A DNA stretch of 43,560 nucleotides from QNYZ01 sp964577615 (GCA_964577615.1 CAZNZW010000025.1:1-43560); one strand, 5' to 3'; counted from the stretch's first letter, positions 1-8,368 are shown. Numbers and translations: made by a program. The notes: generated by a model not told the origin, from the letters alone.

Positions 1-343
1 CCACGTTGCCGCCGATGGTGGCGACATTGCGGATCTGGTTTCCGGCAAACTGCGAGGCCGCGATTTGCAAGGCCGGTGCAAAGCGGGCGATGGTTTTGGA
101 GTTTACGATCTCATTCATCGTGACCCCGGCCCCGATTTCCAGCCGGTCGCCGACTACTTCGATCTGTTTCAGTTCGGGCAGCCGGCTGATATCGCAAAGG
201 CGGTCGGCATTCAGGGATCCGGTCCGCATATCGATCATCAGGTCGGTGCCGCCGGCCAGTATCCGCACGGCCGGTCCGGTACGGGCGAGGAACGCGACCG
301 CTTCATCCAGATCCCGCGGTCGATAATATTCAATATCTGACAT
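1..343 (-). CDS. FAD-binding subunit of a xanthine-dehydrogenase-family molybdenum hydroxylase (partial, runs off window)
   Basis: Only the first 114 codons are in the window; the gene continues beyond position 1. The start ATG at 343 has a GGAGT site about 10 bases upstream. The protein shows the two FAD pyrophosphate-binding signatures of the CoxM/XdhB family: AGGTDL near residue 27 and IRNVATIGGN near residue 105. In these enzymes this subunit passes electrons from the 2Fe-2S subunit to NAD+ or another acceptor. It lies 83 bases downstream of the 2Fe-2S subunit gene and ends the visible operon. The molybdopterin subunit is not in the window and should follow. The family call is secure; the substrate cannot be read from this subunit. 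Confidence 0.93.
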   Translation of the reverse strand, partial: MSDIEYYRPRDLDEAVAFLARTGPAVRILAGGTDLMIDMRTGSLNADRLCDISRLPELKQIEVVGDRLEIGAGVTMNEIVNSKTIARFAPALQIAASQFAGNQIRNVATIGGNV

Positions 344-426
344 GGATTCGGTTGACTCCAGTATTTTAATTCATGTCCAAACCGGATACCAGGACGGCTC
401 GTTCCGCCTCAATATCCGGCATCCAA

Positions 427-894
427 TCATTTTCGGGTCGTATCTTTCCCCGCCGCCTCAATGGCCGACACAATATTCTTATATCCGGTACAGCGGCACA
501 GGTGCCCGGAGATAGCGGTATTTATATCGTCAGGATCGGGATGCGGGTTCTCCGTGAGCAGGGCATGGGTACTCATCAAAAGACCGGGGGTGCAATAGCC
601 GCACTGGACCGCATGATGGTCCCGAAAGGCTTCCTGGATCGGGTGCAGCCCGGCCGGTGTTTCCAGGCCTTCCACCGTGAGGACGTTGCGGCCATCGAGC
701 TGGGCGGCGAACATCAGGCAGGCATTGACCGCCCTGCCGTCCACCTCGATGGCACAGGCACCGCATTCTCCGATGCCGCACCCCTCCTTGGTCCCCTTCA
801 GCCCCAATTGATCACGAAGCAATTCCAGGGCGGATATTCCCGGGGAAATCTCAAGATCGACCTTTTCGCCGTTTAAGGTAAAATGGAGATCCAT
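427..894 (-). CDS. (2Fe-2S)-binding subunit of a xanthine-dehydrogenase-family hydroxylase
   Basis: This 155-residue protein has the normal length for the small CoxS/XdhC/NdhS-type subunit. The plant-ferredoxin-like N-terminal domain carries C39, C44, C47 and C59 for the distal cluster. The C-terminal helical domain carries C98, C101, C133 and C135 (CGYC and CRC motifs) for the cluster next to the molybdenum cofactor. All eight ligands are present, so it should be functional. Only one base separates it from the DUF1185 gene upstream, so they are co-transcribed. In the family it wires the molybdopterin subunit to the FAD subunit. Related hydroxylases act on purines, nicotinate, isoquinoline, CO and aldehydes; context favours an N-heterocycle, which is inference. 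Confidence 0.95.
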   Translation of the reverse strand: MDLHFTLNGEKVDLEISPGISALELLRDQLGLKGTKEGCGIGECGACAIEVDGRAVNACLMFAAQLDGRNVLTVEGLETPAGLHPIQEAFRDHHAVQCGYCTPGLLMSTHALLTENPHPDPDDINTAISGHLCRCTGYKNIVSAIEAAGKDTTRK

Positions 895-895
895 C

Positions 896-1486
896 TTATC
901 TTAACCCGTCTTCACATTTGGCGTCTTCCTTTTTCAGTCCGCCGACCCGGGCCGCCGGCCGGCCGGCATCGGTGACGACGACGATCAATACCAGTTCATC
1001 GTCCAGCGGTGCGTCGGGCAGCCGGACTTCCATGGCGTCAAAATGGGAACGCACAAAGGCGGCGTCCTTGAAGTGGACCGGCACGTCAATGGCAACGCCC
1101 GGATAGCCCCGTTTTTTGGCCGAAGGGATCAGGGCCTTGCCGCCGCCCACATTGTCGCGCATGGGTTTACCCAGGGCCGGATGCATCATGGCGGCGCAGT
1201 GTTCCAGCTCGCCCTGAGCCCCGACCACGGCCCCCTTGCCGTAACTGTGAACGGCTTCCGGGGCAATGCCCAGGGCGGCCACGGCTTTTTTCGTGAGCAT
1301 GGTTCCCAGGGTCTCGCTCCAATTATAGAGCAGACTGAGATCTTCCTGATAGGTACCGGCATACGGGTTTTTAAATACCACTGCCGCCGCGGCCTTGCGG
1401 GTCGGTGCCGTCATGGGCGCTTTGCCGTCGGCATGGGTTTCTTCAACAACCGTGTAAATTTTTCGAATCTGGGGAGTATCGCTCAT
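896..1486 (-). CDS. AA_synth (DUF1185) family protein of unknown biochemical function
   Basis: The 196-residue product matches the Pfam AA_synth/DUF1185 family in length and features. These include an N-terminal region around IRKIYTVVEE, the central GAQGELEHCAAMMHP segment and a GGGKALIPSAKKRG stretch. The family was named from a structural resemblance to chorismate-mutase-like folds, and no reaction is firmly established. The start ATG has a good GAAAGGAGAA site. It sits 49 bases after the aldehyde dehydrogenase gene and one base before the 2Fe-2S subunit gene, so it belongs to the catabolic operon. Conserved His and Lys residues suggest an enzyme rather than a binding protein, but this is a guess. 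Confidence 0.85.
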   Translation of the reverse strand: MSDTPQIRKIYTVVEETHADGKAPMTAPTRKAAAAVVFKNPYAGTYQEDLSLLYNWSETLGTMLTKKAVAALGIAPEAVHSYGKGAVVGAQGELEHCAAMMHPALGKPMRDNVGGGKALIPSAKKRGYPGVAIDVPVHFKDAAFVRSHFDAMEVRLPDAPLDDELVLIVVVTDAGRPAARVGGLKKEDAKCEDGLR

Positions 1487-1535
1487 TATCTTCTCCTTTC
1501 ATTGAAGATATTCGATAAAAAACACCGGGTCTGAA

Positions 1536-3020
1536 TCAGGCCCATCTTGCGGTAATTGTTTTCTGGTCAAGGAACAACCGCATCGAGTCGATGCGCGATT
1601 TGGCCACGCCCTGGGCCGAGGCATTTTTCGATCCCAGGGGGAAGAACGCATAGGGTTGGGGAACCGGCACATTGATGCCGATATTGCCCACATCGGCTTC
1701 CTGGGTGAATTTTCGGGCCACGGTGCCGCTCTGGGTGAAAATACATCCGGAATGGCCATAATCATCCTTATTATTGATCCAGTCCAGGGCCTGGTCAAGG
1801 TCCTGGGCGCGGATCAGGTTGACCACCGGGCCGAAAGCCTCTTCCCGGGCGATCTGCATGTCAATATCGACGTCATCCAAAATGGTGGGGGCCAGAAAGA
1901 AGCCCTTTTCACCGCCGGGCACATCCGGGTTGCGCCCGTCGAGGACGACCCTGGCGCCCTCGGAAATGCCTGTTTCGACGAAACGGAGCACTTTATCCCG
2001 GCCCCTGGCCGAGACCATGGGCCCCAGCTGGGTGGATTCATCGAGCCCGTAACCGAGTTTCATCTGGCTGGAAGCGGCAATGAGTTTATCTTTGACCGCA
2101 TCATAGGCATCGCCCACAAAGAGGAGATTGTCCGACCCCAGGCAGCGTTGGCCGGCCATGCCATAGCATCCCCGCTTGAGGCCGTCGACCACTGCGTCAA
2201 CATCGCAGTCGGGCATGATGACCACGTGGTTTTTACCGTTGCCGTTAATCGAGGCTTCCTTGCCCAGTTTTCCGGCCTGATCAAACAGCATCCGGCCCAC
2301 GGAGGTCGAGCCGATGAACCCGACGCCCTTGACCGCCGGATGGGCCAGAATCTTTTGATTCACATCACCGCCGCCGTGGATCAGGTTGACCAGTCCCGGG
2401 GGAAACCCGGCCACTTCTTCGGTGACCTTGAATACGGCATCCATGCAGACCGGATCGACCTTGCTGGGGCTGACCACCACCGGGCATCCGCTGGCAATGG
2501 CATAGGGAACAAACGACGACCAGGCGTGCATGGGAATATTATTGGGCGTCACGATCAGAAACACGCCCCGGGGTTCCCAGATCAGGGCCTGGTCCAGCCC
2601 CTTGGCCAGATCGGTCACATATTCCCCCTTGGTCAGCAGCAACAGCGCGGAACAGGCCGATTCGATGTTTTCAATACAACGTCGAATGGTGCCGGTCGCC
2701 TCGCCGATGGTACGGCCATGGTCCTGGATGAGTATCCGGACCAGACGGTCAAAGTGTTCCTCAAACTTTCCCCGCAGGTCAAACAGATACCGGGCCTTGT
2801 CCCGCAGCGGGACGCCCCGCCAGACGGACATGGCATCCTGAGCTGCCTGAATGGCAGCCTCGATCTCGTCATCCGTGGCCGAAGGAATTTCGGCCATGAC
2901 CTCGCCGGTGGCCGGGTTGATGTCGTCGTAGACCCGGTCAGAGTGCGACGCAACCCATTCGCCATTAATGTAAAGCTTCAGCTTTCCGTAATGTTCCGCA
3001 ACTTCCTTTAATACAGCCAT
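1536..3020 (-). CDS. Aldehyde dehydrogenase, methylmalonate-semialdehyde-dehydrogenase (CoA-acylating) type
   Basis: This 494-residue ALDH has the nucleophile C293 in AGQRCLGS. The usual general-base glutamate of the LELGGK motif is replaced (NGNGKNH, residues 259-265). That substitution, together with GKNH and the INVPVPQPYAFFPLGS segment near the C-terminus, is typical of MmsA-type CoA-dependent semialdehyde dehydrogenases. These convert malonate or methylmalonate semialdehyde to acetyl- or propionyl-CoA with NAD+. The start ATG has an AAAGGAGAAAATAG site. It lies 20 bases after the GntR gene and probably handles a late semialdehyde intermediate of the pathway. The substrate is inferred only from the subfamily. 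Confidence 0.9.
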   Translation of the reverse strand: MAVLKEVAEHYGKLKLYINGEWVASHSDRVYDDINPATGEVMAEIPSATDDEIEAAIQAAQDAMSVWRGVPLRDKARYLFDLRGKFEEHFDRLVRILIQDHGRTIGEATGTIRRCIENIESACSALLLLTKGEYVTDLAKGLDQALIWEPRGVFLIVTPNNIPMHAWSSFVPYAIASGCPVVVSPSKVDPVCMDAVFKVTEEVAGFPPGLVNLIHGGGDVNQKILAHPAVKGVGFIGSTSVGRMLFDQAGKLGKEASINGNGKNHVVIMPDCDVDAVVDGLKRGCYGMAGQRCLGSDNLLFVGDAYDAVKDKLIAASSQMKLGYGLDESTQLGPMVSARGRDKVLRFVETGISEGARVVLDGRNPDVPGGEKGFFLAPTILDDVDIDMQIAREEAFGPVVNLIRAQDLDQALDWINNKDDYGHSGCIFTQSGTVARKFTQEADVGNIGINVPVPQPYAFFPLGSKNASAQGVAKSRIDSMRLFLDQKTITARWA

Positions 3021-3040
3021 CTATTTTCTCCTTTGTTTTT

Positions 3041-3754
3041 TTAATGCAAACCGGCAGCAGGTATTTCCGGCCGGGTGTCAACGGTCATGTATTCCGAATC
3101 AGGGGCGTCGAAATCGATTCTCTGTCGCAGCACATCCAGGGCCATCAGGACATGCTCGCGCATCAGGCGGCACGCCCGGGCCGAATCTTTTTTTTTGATC
3201 GCCGCGTAAATCAGACGGTGATATTCGATTGACGAGTCGAGGTGCGCCCGGTCCTGCAGGGAGAGGTAGCTGAAGCGCGTCACCTGGTTGTGGAGGCTGG
3301 CGGATATTTTTTTCAGGCGCCGGTTGGTGGATATATTCATGATCTGATCGTGGAAATGCCAGTGATCGTCCTGGTACTGGAGCAGATCGACCGGATCCGC
3401 TTCGATACACCGCGTCATGCAGGACACTTTTTCCCCCAGGGCGTCGAGCTCCTCGGTGGTGATCCGGGTGATGGCCAGTTCGGTGGCCAGCTCGTAAAGC
3501 TGTGCTTTGAGCGTATAGACTTCCCAGACGTCCTTTTCCGTCATGGCCGTGACAAAAACCCCCCGGCGCGGCTTGCGGATAACGAGCCCTTCGATTTCCA
3601 GCGCCTTGAAGGCCTCCCGGATCGGCATCCGGCTGATCTCCAGACGGCTGGATATCTCTTCTTCGGTCAGCTTCTGCCCCGGCTGATATTCGCCTTTGAT
3701 GATCCACAGCTGGATGTGGCGCCGGGCGATGTCGACGAGAGATTCGATTTTCAT
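3041..3754 (-). CDS. GntR-family transcriptional regulator, FCD (FadR/VanR) subfamily
   Basis: I use the ATG at 3754, which overlaps the livM stop by one base (TAATG). A longer in-frame start at 3799 would add 15 residues translated from the livM end and looks unreal. The 237-residue protein has an N-terminal winged helix (about 5-70, including SRMPIREAFKALEIEGLV) and a C-terminal all-helical FCD domain. Candidate metal ligands are the His residues in HWHFHDQ, EYHRLIY and REHV. Such regulators usually repress catabolic operons and release DNA when a carboxylic acid effector binds. It sits inside the operon, and the TTGTATACAA palindrome at 9740 is the likely operator. A GC-rich palindrome lies directly over its ribosome-binding site. 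Confidence 0.93.
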   Translation of the reverse strand: MKIESLVDIARRHIQLWIIKGEYQPGQKLTEEEISSRLEISRMPIREAFKALEIEGLVIRKPRRGVFVTAMTEKDVWEVYTLKAQLYELATELAITRITTEELDALGEKVSCMTRCIEADPVDLLQYQDDHWHFHDQIMNISTNRRLKKISASLHNQVTRFSYLSLQDRAHLDSSIEYHRLIYAAIKKKDSARACRLMREHVLMALDVLRQRIDFDAPDSEYMTVDTRPEIPAAGLH

Positions 3755-4800
3755 TATACTTCCCCCGCCGGCCGGCGGGGGCTCCGGCTGGCCAGCCATT
3801 TGCCGAAAATCCCTTTTGGAAAATAGATCACGGCGATGACAAAAAAGATCCCCAGAAACAGCAGCCAGTAGTACGCCATCAGCTCGGAGAGATACGACTC
3901 CAGTGTCCGGACGAGAAGGGCGCCCAGAAAGGCGGCCAGTATGATGTCTTTTCCGCCCAGGGCCACCCAGATGAGGACCTCGGTCGAGAGGCTGAAGCCG
4001 ATGAGCGTGGGGGAAACGAATTCAGTCACCACGGCAAAAAGTACGCCGGACAGGGCGGCGATGGCCGCTCCAATGACGAAGGTGATGATTTTGTGCCGGG
4101 CGCTGTTGTACCCGAACGATTCAGCCCGGGTCTCGTTGTCCCTTATGGCGCGTAAAACGATGCCGAAGGGAGAGCTGACAATGTGGGCCAGCAGCAGATA
4201 GACGGTAATGACCGCCGCCAGGACCACATAGAAAAGTGCCACGGGATCAGTGATTTCGCAGCCGGCCACAGACAGGGGCGGAATGCTGAACAGGCCGTTA
4301 AATCCGCCGATATAGTACCAGTCCACGGCGATCCGTTCCACAATAACGGCCATGGCCAGGGTGACGATCCCCAGATAGGGTCCCGACAGGCGGCCGTAGA
4401 ATAAAAAGTATCCGATCACGGCGGCAAAGATCGCCACGCCGGAAACAGCCGCGATAAGCCCCACGATGCTGGTGCCCAAAATACCCGTAAATCCGGGAAT
4501 CATCCCTTTGACAATAAGGGTATAAATATACGCACCCAGCCCGAAATAGACAGCGTGGCCGAAGCAGAGAATTCCGCCGTATCCCCAGACCAGTGACAGA
4601 CTCATGGCAAAGATGCCGTAGACCATCAGCTGGGTCAGGTTGACCACCCAGTAGTCGTTCTTCGTCATCGGAAAAAGCAGGAAGATCACCATGACGGCCA
4701 GGGCGATCCAGGCTGTCCGGGAAAAACCCGTCCCGGTCCGCGGAGGATTTTGAGCGGGCGGGCGGTCAGGCGGTATGGCGGCGGGCAGGGCGTTATTCAT
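3754..4800 (-). CDS. Branched-chain amino acid/urea-type ABC transporter permease (LivM/UrtC-like)
   Basis: The start at 4800 (MNNALPAAIP) gives 348 residues. It overlaps the end of the LivH-like gene by 8 bases. A further upstream frame extension is out of character (Trp/Ser/Arg-rich) and is rejected. After a proline-rich cytoplasmic N-terminus there are about nine to ten hydrophobic helices. The permease signature around SFGYNSARHKIITFVIGAAIAA matches the LivM family EAA-like loop that contacts the ATPases. It forms the membrane channel with the neighbouring LivH-like subunit. The neighbours (UrtD-type ATPase, amide-type binding protein) suggest an amide or urea-like substrate rather than leucine. 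Confidence 0.93.
   Translation of the reverse strand: MNNALPAAIPPDRPPAQNPPRTGTGFSRTAWIALAVMVIFLLFPMTKNDYWVVNLTQLMVYGIFAMSLSLVWGYGGILCFGHAVYFGLGAYIYTLIVKGMIPGFTGILGTSIVGLIAAVSGVAIFAAVIGYFLFYGRLSGPYLGIVTLAMAVIVERIAVDWYYIGGFNGLFSIPPLSVAGCEITDPVALFYVVLAAVITVYLLLAHIVSSPFGIVLRAIRDNETRAESFGYNSARHKIITFVIGAAIAALSGVLFAVVTEFVSPTLIGFSLSTEVLIWVALGGKDIILAAFLGALLVRTLESYLSELMAYYWLLFLGIFFVIAVIYFPKGIFGKWLASRSPRRPAGEV
3762..3781. repeat. Perfect 20-bp GC palindrome at the livM/gntR junction
   Basis: CCCCCGCCGGCCGGCGGGGG is a perfect palindrome covering the last codons of the LivM-like gene. On the minus-strand mRNA its 3' arm is the GGGGG that leads into the GGGGGAAG ribosome-binding site of gntR, with the ATG 7 bases further on. 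Folded, it would hide that site. See findings. Confidence 0.8.
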
Positions 4801-5653
4801 GTTGTCTGGCCCCCAGCAGTCCCTGGGGACGGATACGGATAAGCACAATCGCCAGAGAGAAGATGACGACCTGGGCCAGTACCGGCGAGTAATGATAGCT
4901 GAAAAGGCTGTCACCGCCGCCGACAATGGCGCCGCCGGCCAGTACGCCATACAGGGTACCGGTGCCGCCCACCAGGATTGATAGAAAAGCGGGGATGAAA
5001 AATCCAAGGCCCATCTGGGGATCACAGCTCATTACCGGTGCCATGACCGCGCCGGCCAGCCCGGCCAGGGCCGCGCCGAAGGTGAACGTGGTGCGGTACA
5101 TCTGCCGGGTGTTGATTCCTAAAGTGGCGGCCATGTCCCGGTTGGCGATGACGGCCCGGGCCCCCAGCCCGAAGTCGGTTTTAAGGAAAATAAAAAAAGT
5201 GAAGGCAATCATGACCAGAGCAATGATCATGATGAACAGCCGGTAGGCCGGATAGTTAATGCCGGCCACATGGATCATCCAGGGCAGCGGCGGGGAAACG
5301 GTCAGCCCCGCCGGACCAAAAATGATGATGATCAGCTGTTTGATGGCCAGAGAAACCCCCCAGGTCGCCAGAATCGTATCCAGCGGGCGATGGTAAAGAT
5401 GACGGATGCATACATATTCGATAAACATGCCGATCAGTCCCACGCCAAGGGGCGCCAGCACCAGTGCCGGCCAGAACCCCAGGCCGATCTGGTTGGTGAC
5501 CACGACCGTGTAGGCCCCGAGCAGGAAAAATTCGCCGTGGGCCATGTTGATGACATTCATCAGACCGAAAATAATCATCAGTCCCAGGGCCACCATAATC
5601 AGCACCAGAACATAATTAAGCCCGTTGAATAATTGAATTGTTAAATCTGCCAC
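4793..5653 (-). CDS. Branched-chain amino acid/urea-type ABC transporter permease (LivH/UrtB-like)
   Basis: I choose a GTG start at 5653 (VADLTIQLFNGLNYV), two bases after the LivF stop, giving 286 residues. A longer frame to 5716 would overlap livF by 60 bases with unconserved sequence. The family signature is clear: GLNYVLVLIMVALGLMIIFG in the first helix and NMAHGEFFLLGAY next to it, then about eight hydrophobic helices and the RAVIANRDMAATLGIN loop that docks to the ATPase. It pairs with the LivM-like subunit to form the channel. The tight overlaps show one translation-coupled transporter operon. Confidence 0.93.
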   Translation of the reverse strand: MADLTIQLFNGLNYVLVLIMVALGLMIIFGLMNVINMAHGEFFLLGAYTVVVTNQIGLGFWPALVLAPLGVGLIGMFIEYVCIRHLYHRPLDTILATWGVSLAIKQLIIIIFGPAGLTVSPPLPWMIHVAGINYPAYRLFIMIIALVMIAFTFFIFLKTDFGLGARAVIANRDMAATLGINTRQMYRTTFTFGAALAGLAGAVMAPVMSCDPQMGLGFFIPAFLSILVGGTGTLYGVLAGGAIVGGGDSLFSYHYSPVLAQVVIFSLAIVLIRIRPQGLLGARQHE

Positions 5654-5655
5654 GT

Positions 5656-6357
5656 TTATACCGCCATGTATTTGGTGATCAGCGTATCGTCCTGCCGGAG
5701 GGCGTCCGCCGGACACGTTTCAACGATGCGGCCCTTTTCGAGGAAGGCGCAGGAATCCGCCATGTCGAGGATCATGTCTACATTCTGTTCAACAACAACA
5801 ACGGTCAGGCCCGTTTTCCGGTTGATCTCCCGCAGGATCCGCGCGATCTCCTGGACAATGGACGGCTGGATGCCTTCGGAAGGTTCGTCGAGCAGAAGCA
5901 GGCCGGGATCCGCCACGAGCGCCCGGGCCATGGCCAGCATCTGCTGTTCGCCGCCGGAAAAAGAACCGGCCCGCTGATTCTTCCGTTCTTCGAGAATCGG
6001 AAAATAATCAAATAATTGTGACGGTACCTGCCGTTTCTGCCGGGGAAACCGCAGGGTCGCCAGCTTCAGGTTTTCCCAGACGGAAAAATCGCTGAAGATC
6101 TCCCGCCCCTGGGGGACGTACCCCACGCCTTCGGCGGCTATTTTGTGGGGCGGCAGATTGGTGATGGGGGCATCGTTTAAATGGATGCTTCCTGACAGGG
6201 CCGGCAGAAGTCCGACAATGGTTTTCATCAGGGTCGTTTTCCCCATGCCGTTGCGGCCCATGATCGCGGTTATTTTTCCCGCCGCCACTGTCAGGTCAAT
6301 GCCCTGTAGAATGAGGCTGCCGCCATAGGACGCATGCAGGTCAGTAATCTTGAGCAT
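5656..6357 (-). CDS. ABC transporter ATPase (LivF/UrtE-like)
   Basis: The 233-residue ATPase has Walker A GRNGMGKT (about 34-41), the Q-loop region GYVPQGREIFSDFSV, the signature FSGGEQQMLAMARAL and Walker B LLLLDEPSEG. The GRNGMGKTTLMKTIVGLLP segment closely resembles UrtE-type subunits. The ATG overlaps the stop of the LivG-like gene (TAATG), indicating translational coupling. It powers import together with the LivG-like ATPase; each contacts one of the two permeases. Confidence 0.95.
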   Translation of the reverse strand: MLKITDLHASYGGSLILQGIDLTVAAGKITAIMGRNGMGKTTLMKTIVGLLPALSGSIHLNDAPITNLPPHKIAAEGVGYVPQGREIFSDFSVWENLKLATLRFPRQKRQVPSQLFDYFPILEERKNQRAGSFSGGEQQMLAMARALVADPGLLLLDEPSEGIQPSIVQEIARILREINRKTGLTVVVVEQNVDMILDMADSCAFLEKGRIVETCPADALRQDDTLITKYMAV

Positions 6358-7103
6358 TATTCACTCCGGCCCAGATAGATCCGGCGCACCGATTCATCGG
6401 CCTGGATCTTTTCGTAGCTGCCTTCCTTGAAGACGGCGCCTTTGTATAAAACGGTAATCCGGCTGGCAATTTCGCGGACGAAACCGATGTCGTGTTCGAT
6501 GACGAGAATCGTTATGTTTGCTTCCCGGGCAATATCCCGGATCAACCGGGCGGTCTTATGGGTCTCGGCCACCGTCATGCCGGCAGTGGGCTCATCGAGC
6601 AGCATCAGCCGGGGGCGCCGGGCCAGAACCATGCCGATCTCGAGCCACTGCTTTTCACCATGGGCCAGATGGATGGCCGGAATATCGGCTTTGTCGGCCA
6701 GGTTGATTTTTTCAAGCAGGGTCATGATTTTGGTGTCAATGCCGCTGGCCCTGCGGGGCCTGAAGAAGAGGGACCGCCGTTGATCACGAAAAAAGGGCAC
6801 CCGGATATTGTCATACACGGAGAGCTCGCCGAAAATACCGGGCACCTGAAATTTGCGGCCGATCCCCAGGCGGCCGATGATGTGCGCGGGCCGGCCGGTG
6901 ATGTCGTTGCGTTCGAAGATGACCTGGCCGCTGGTGGGGGGGAAGGTGCCGGTAATCAGATTAAAGAAGGTCGATTTTCCGCAGCCATTGGGCCCGAGAA
7001 TACACCGCAGTTCACCGGTTTCCAGGGACAGGTCCACATGGTCCACCGCCGTCAGCCCGCCGAATTTTTTAGTGAGGGCCTTTGTTTCCAGCAAGAGGGT
7101 CAT
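6357..7103 (-). CDS. ABC transporter ATPase (LivG/UrtD-like)
   Basis: This 248-residue ATPase has Walker A GPNGCGKS, Walker B RLMLLDEPTAGM and the D/H-loop ILVIEHDIGFVREIA. Its signature motif is LAHGEKQWLEIGM rather than the canonical LSGGQ or the LAYGQQRRLEIA of LivG. The HGEKQWLEIGM form is characteristic of UrtD, the urea transporter ATPase. That is one of two hints that this system imports an amide or urea-like compound. It starts only three bases after the nicotinamidase stop. Confidence 0.94.
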   Translation of the reverse strand: MTLLLETKALTKKFGGLTAVDHVDLSLETGELRCILGPNGCGKSTFFNLITGTFPPTSGQVIFERNDITGRPAHIIGRLGIGRKFQVPGIFGELSVYDNIRVPFFRDQRRSLFFRPRRASGIDTKIMTLLEKINLADKADIPAIHLAHGEKQWLEIGMVLARRPRLMLLDEPTAGMTVAETHKTARLIRDIAREANITILVIEHDIGFVREIASRITVLYKGAVFKEGSYEKIQADESVRRIYLGRSE

Positions 7104-7106
7104 GGG

Positions 7107-7766
7107 TTATCCGATGCTGGCTGATAATGGTGCGGATTTGGTGATGACAGCCCCCTGCTCCTCCATGTAAATGGTGGCCGCGCGGGTGGCGTCCGGAGTG
7201 ACGCCCCGGCAGAGATCGAGGAGGAGCTGGACCCGGTAACCGGCCGCGATGGCATCGAGCGCCGTGAATTTGACGCAGAAATCCGTTGCCAGACCATAGA
7301 TGAGGAGCTCGGTGATCCCGGCCTGTTTAAGGGTGGTGTCCAGTTCGGTCTTTTTTCCGCCATCATCTGCAAACCCGGAGTACGAATCAAAGTCAGGATC
7401 AGCCCCCTTGCGGATGATGGCGGCAAAGCGGGTATCATCCATAAGGATATCAGCGCCGGCGCTTTCCTGAACGCAGTGTACCGGCCACAGGATCTGGGAG
7501 CGGCCGTTAATTTCAATGGTGTCAAACAGATTGGCCCCGGGGTGGCGGGTGACAAAGCTCATGTGGCTGGAAGGATGCCAGTCCTGGGTCGCATAGATTG
7601 GGAGTCCCTGGGCGGCAAAGGCCTCGGTGGCCGTGATAACGGTATTGATATAAGCCATGTCCGTACCGGCCACGGCCAGCGCGCCGTTGTGCGCTTCGGT
7701 AAAATCCGCCTGAAAGTCCACCAGCAGGACGGCACGCCGGTCCGGTTGATCAGTTTGATGGCTCAT
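7107..7766 (-). CDS. pncA: Nicotinamidase (pyrazinamidase), isochorismatase superfamily
   Basis: PncA hydrolyses nicotinamide to nicotinate and ammonia. The 219-residue protein keeps the catalytic triad D17 (LLVDFQADF), K120 (IIRKGADPDFDSYSGF) and C164 (GLATDFCVKFTALDA). It also has the metal-site motif DWHPSSH (D62, H64, H68) and the WPVHCVQ segment. These are specific to nicotinamidases rather than to the wider isochorismatase family. The ATG overlaps the stop of the flavodoxin-fold gene (ATGA), and livG follows after three bases. Its place inside a transport/hydroxylase operon argues for a catabolic role, perhaps feeding nicotinate to the molybdenum hydroxylase, rather than simple NAD salvage. 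Another cyclic or aromatic amide is possible. Confidence 0.94.
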   Translation of the reverse strand: MSHQTDQPDRRAVLLVDFQADFTEAHNGALAVAGTDMAYINTVITATEAFAAQGLPIYATQDWHPSSHMSFVTRHPGANLFDTIEINGRSQILWPVHCVQESAGADILMDDTRFAAIIRKGADPDFDSYSGFADDGGKKTELDTTLKQAGITELLIYGLATDFCVKFTALDAIAAGYRVQLLLDLCRGVTPDATRAATIYMEEQGAVITKSAPLSASIG

Positions 7767-8368
7767 GTTTTTTCTCCTTGGATTATTCCGTTGCTGCGGC
7801 CCAGATTTCTTGCCTGTTCCAGGAAAGCATGACGGCCGGTTTCATCGGTCCCCACGTTACCGAGGATATAATGCGAGACAGCCTGCACGCCGCAAAAACC
7901 GAAAGTTCCCGCGTCTTTGGTCAGCCGGGTCGCGGCGTTGAGCCCCGTGTCTTCGAGCAGGGCCGTGGGATTGTCCGCCGTGTTGAAGATAAAGACCTTC
8001 GCCAGCGTGAGCAGGGGGTCAAACCCGCCGTCCGGCGTGATATCGTAGGCCCATCCCCTGGACAGCACCCGGTCGATCCAGCCCTTGAGAATCGCCGGGG
8101 CGTCGTTCCACCAGATCGGATAAATCAGGGCCAGGCCATCGGCGCGATCCACCCGGGCCTGCTCGGCCCGGACATCCGCCGGCATCGGCCCGGCCCCGCT
8201 GAACTGGTTGAAATCCTCATCGGCCATGACCGGATTGAATCGGGAGGCATACAGATCGTTGATGTCCGCTTCAGCGCCGGCTTCGGCCAGACCTTCGGCA
8301 AAGGCCCGGCAGACAGCGTGATTAAAGGAATCGGGATTCGGATGTGCGAGTAGAATATACCATCGCAT
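7763..8368 (-). CDS. NAD(P)H dehydrogenase (quinone)-like flavoprotein, flavodoxin fold
   Basis: The ATG at 8368 (MRWYILLAHPNPDSF) has a GAGG site 7 bases upstream. A longer frame to 8473 covers an intergenic region with hairpins and is rejected. The 201-residue protein matches the Flavodoxin_2 / NQO1-MdaB-KefF family: the LAHPNPDSFN flavin-phosphate loop, YPIWWNDAPAILKGWIDRV, and a GWAYD segment near the isoalloxazine site. These enzymes do two-electron reduction of quinones or other acceptors using NAD(P)H. Its pathway role is not clear from sequence; reduction of an intermediate or electron disposal are both possible. It follows the binding-protein gene after 131 bases. Confidence 0.9.
   Translation of the reverse strand: MRWYILLAHPNPDSFNHAVCRAFAEGLAEAGAEADINDLYASRFNPVMADEDFNQFSGAGPMPADVRAEQARVDRADGLALIYPIWWNDAPAILKGWIDRVLSRGWAYDITPDGGFDPLLTLAKVFIFNTADNPTALLEDTGLNAATRLTKDAGTFGFCGVQAVSHYILGNVGTDETGRHAFLEQARNLGRSNGIIQGEKT

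Noticed and set aside
1656..3011. 451-codon plus-strand open frame opposite the aldehyde dehydrogenase
   Set aside because: It mirrors a certain gene; long antisense frames are expected in GC-rich DNA, and the product has no recognisable domain.
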